The notes under the pieces: model-generated
What the model was told of the DNA's origin: nothing
Databases searched by the model: none
The model's input: only the letters and a program-made list of their open reading frames with translations
Source of the DNA: an uncultured Pelagibacteraceae bacterium
GTDB lineage: Bacteria > Pseudomonadota > Alphaproteobacteria > Pelagibacterales > Pelagibacteraceae
DNA: 64,000 nt
NCBI GenBank assembly: GCA_902632545.1
Contig: CACPCX010000005.1
Span: forward strand, 28,662 to 92,661
Direction: 5' to 3'
Program-made: the position numbers and the translations under genes
Shown: positions 62,559 through 64,000 of the stretch, piece by piece
How positions within the stretch are numbered: position 1 is the first letter of the stretch
Layout: the number at the start of each line of letters is the position of its first letter

Positions 62559-63404
62559 TCATATAGTTTTTGCTGTAACACACCAATAATTTTTATATTT
62601 TCTTTTAAATTTAGCTTTTGCCAAGTTACTACTCTTTAGTGAATTATAATAGGCAACAATTGTAGATCCTGAACCAGTCATTCTTACAAACAATGGATTA
62701 TTAATACTTTCTAAGTACAACTTTATTTTTTTAAGTTTTGGGTATTTTTTAAGTGCTATTTTCTCTAGAGCATTTTGTTGACTAATCAAATATTTTGCTT
62801 CAAACATATTTTTTTTAGGTTTGCTAAATTTCGGTTTTGTATATTTTTGAACAGCAGAATATATTTTTTTAGTTGAACATCCAAAATCAGGCTTTACTAA
62901 AGTAGAGTAATATTTTGGAGTATTATAAATCTTTTTAATTCTGCCACCTGATGACAACACACAGCTGGATGAAATAGTCCCTAAAATAACATCAGAACCA
63001 ACCAAGTCACAGATAGTTCGAGTTTTTTGATGATCGGGATTAATAATCTTTTTTTTAACCAGATAATTAAACACACTAGCTGCATTCATAGATCCCCCAC
63101 CCAACCCAGCTGCTTGAGGGATTAATTTTTTAATTTTAACTTTGAATTTTTTATTTTTTAATAAATCTTCTTTATCTAGTATTTGAAATAATTTTTGGAC
63201 AGTGTTTTTTTTTCCAATTTTTTTAGAAAACTTTCCATAAAAAGAAATATGGTGTTTTTTTCCATTATGTTGATTAATTGAAATAACATCATGTAGATCT
63301 ATGAAATCAATTATACTTTCAATTTTATGTAAAACCTTTTTTTTACCAGTAATATTGAGTGATAAATTTAGCTTTGCATTAGATTTAATTTTGCTTATTT
63401 TCAT
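62559..63404 (-). CDS. ispE: 4-diphosphocytidyl-2-C-methyl-D-erythritol kinase
   Basis: SNAKLNLSLNITGKK, IPQAAGLGGGSMNAASVFNYL, GSDVILGT, VRMTGSGSTIVAYYN. Confidence 0.93.
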   Translation of the reverse strand: MKISKIKSNAKLNLSLNITGKKKVLHKIESIIDFIDLHDVISINQHNGKKHHISFYGKFSKKIGKKNTVQKLFQILDKEDLLKNKKFKVKIKKLIPQAAGLGGGSMNAASVFNYLVKKKIINPDHQKTRTICDLVGSDVILGTISSSCVLSSGGRIKKIYNTPKYYSTLVKPDFGCSTKKIYSAVQKYTKPKFSKPKKNMFEAKYLISQQNALEKIALKKYPKLKKIKLYLESINNPLFVRMTGSGSTIVAYYNSLKSSNLAKAKFKRKYKNYWCVTAKTI

Positions 63405-63980
63405 TTAGGAATTTTTAAGACCCTCAATTACTTTAATATTGATTTTTTCTCTCATATCCTCTTCAGTTTCATCGAAAGTTAATACGTTGTTCCAAAAATA
63501 TCTTGCTTGAATTTTTCGATTTAATTTCCATAAAATGTCTCCATAATGATCATTCACGATTGGGTCATCTGGCATTAATTCTACTGCTCTTTTTAAATAC
63601 TTTTCTGCTTCTACATAGTCTTCTATTAAATAATAAGCCCATCCAATTGAATCAATAATGTATGGATCGTTGTTTTTTAAATCATATGCTGTTTTTAACA
63701 TATCCATTGCTTCATTAATTTTATAATCACGCTCTAACCAAGAGTAAGCAAGGTAATTTAAGATATATGCATCGCTAGGATCAATTCTAAGTGCATGTAG
63801 TAAATCTTCATCTGACTTTACATAATTGCCCATTCTTTCATAACTTCCACCTCTACGATACAATACATCTGATTTAATAAGTAAATTGTCATCCATTGTT
63901 AAAATAATTTCTGTATAACGTTCTATTGCTTTTTCATAATTTTTAGAATTTTTATAAAAATTAGCTAAATCAAAAATCAT
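63405..63980 (-). CDS. TPR-repeat protein (ORF as provided; likely the 3' part of a longer gene running past window end)
   Basis: Repeated TPR pattern (YLAYSWLERDYKINEAMDML, DSIGWAYYLIEDYVEAEKYLKRAVELMPDDPIVNDHYGDILW). Confidence 0.8.
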   Translation of the reverse strand: MIFDLANFYKNSKNYEKAIERYTEIILTMDDNLLIKSDVLYRRGGSYERMGNYVKSDEDLLHALRIDPSDAYILNYLAYSWLERDYKINEAMDMLKTAYDLKNNDPYIIDSIGWAYYLIEDYVEAEKYLKRAVELMPDDPIVNDHYGDILWKLNRKIQARYFWNNVLTFDETEEDMREKINIKVIEGLKNS

Positions 63981-64000
63981 TTTTATATTTGGATTTTCAA

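Overview
This 64 kb window is a very AT-rich, gene-dense chromosomal segment. By gene content and style it looks like an alphaproteobacterium of the SAR11/Pelagibacter type; that taxonomic call is inferred, not searched. Nearly all of it is housekeeping sequence: uvrD (partial) and pepP; a long dcw division/cell-wall cluster on the minus strand (mraZ-ftsZ-rsmH-ftsL-ftsI-murE/murF fusion-mraY-murD-ftsW-murG-murC-murB-ddl-ftsQ-ftsA-like-lpxC-bamD-ligA); RNase P RNA; ampD; mlaA/mlaC; two tRNAs; rpoD-dnaG-yqeY; carAB; trxB; an aspartate aminotransferase; uvrB; pterin genes; uvrC; pgsA; ilvE; a MarR/response-regulator/kinase module; lgt-midA-pgeF-prs-rplY-pth-ychF; petABC; trmL; hemF; greA; a CCA/poly(A) polymerase-type gene; tRNA-Gln; ispE; and a partial TPR gene. 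I saw no CRISPR array, prophage, IS element, or defence or secondary-metabolite island. The most notable signals are a severely shortened FtsA that appears to lack the actin ATPase half, ftsZ moved to the head of the dcw cluster, a TTGACT-N17-TATATT promoter overlapped by three 10-bp-phased TGGGN (MraZ-type) boxes, a fused MurE-MurF, a tRNA-Val(GAC) with atypical D and T loops, and tail-to-tail overlap of every convergent CDS pair.
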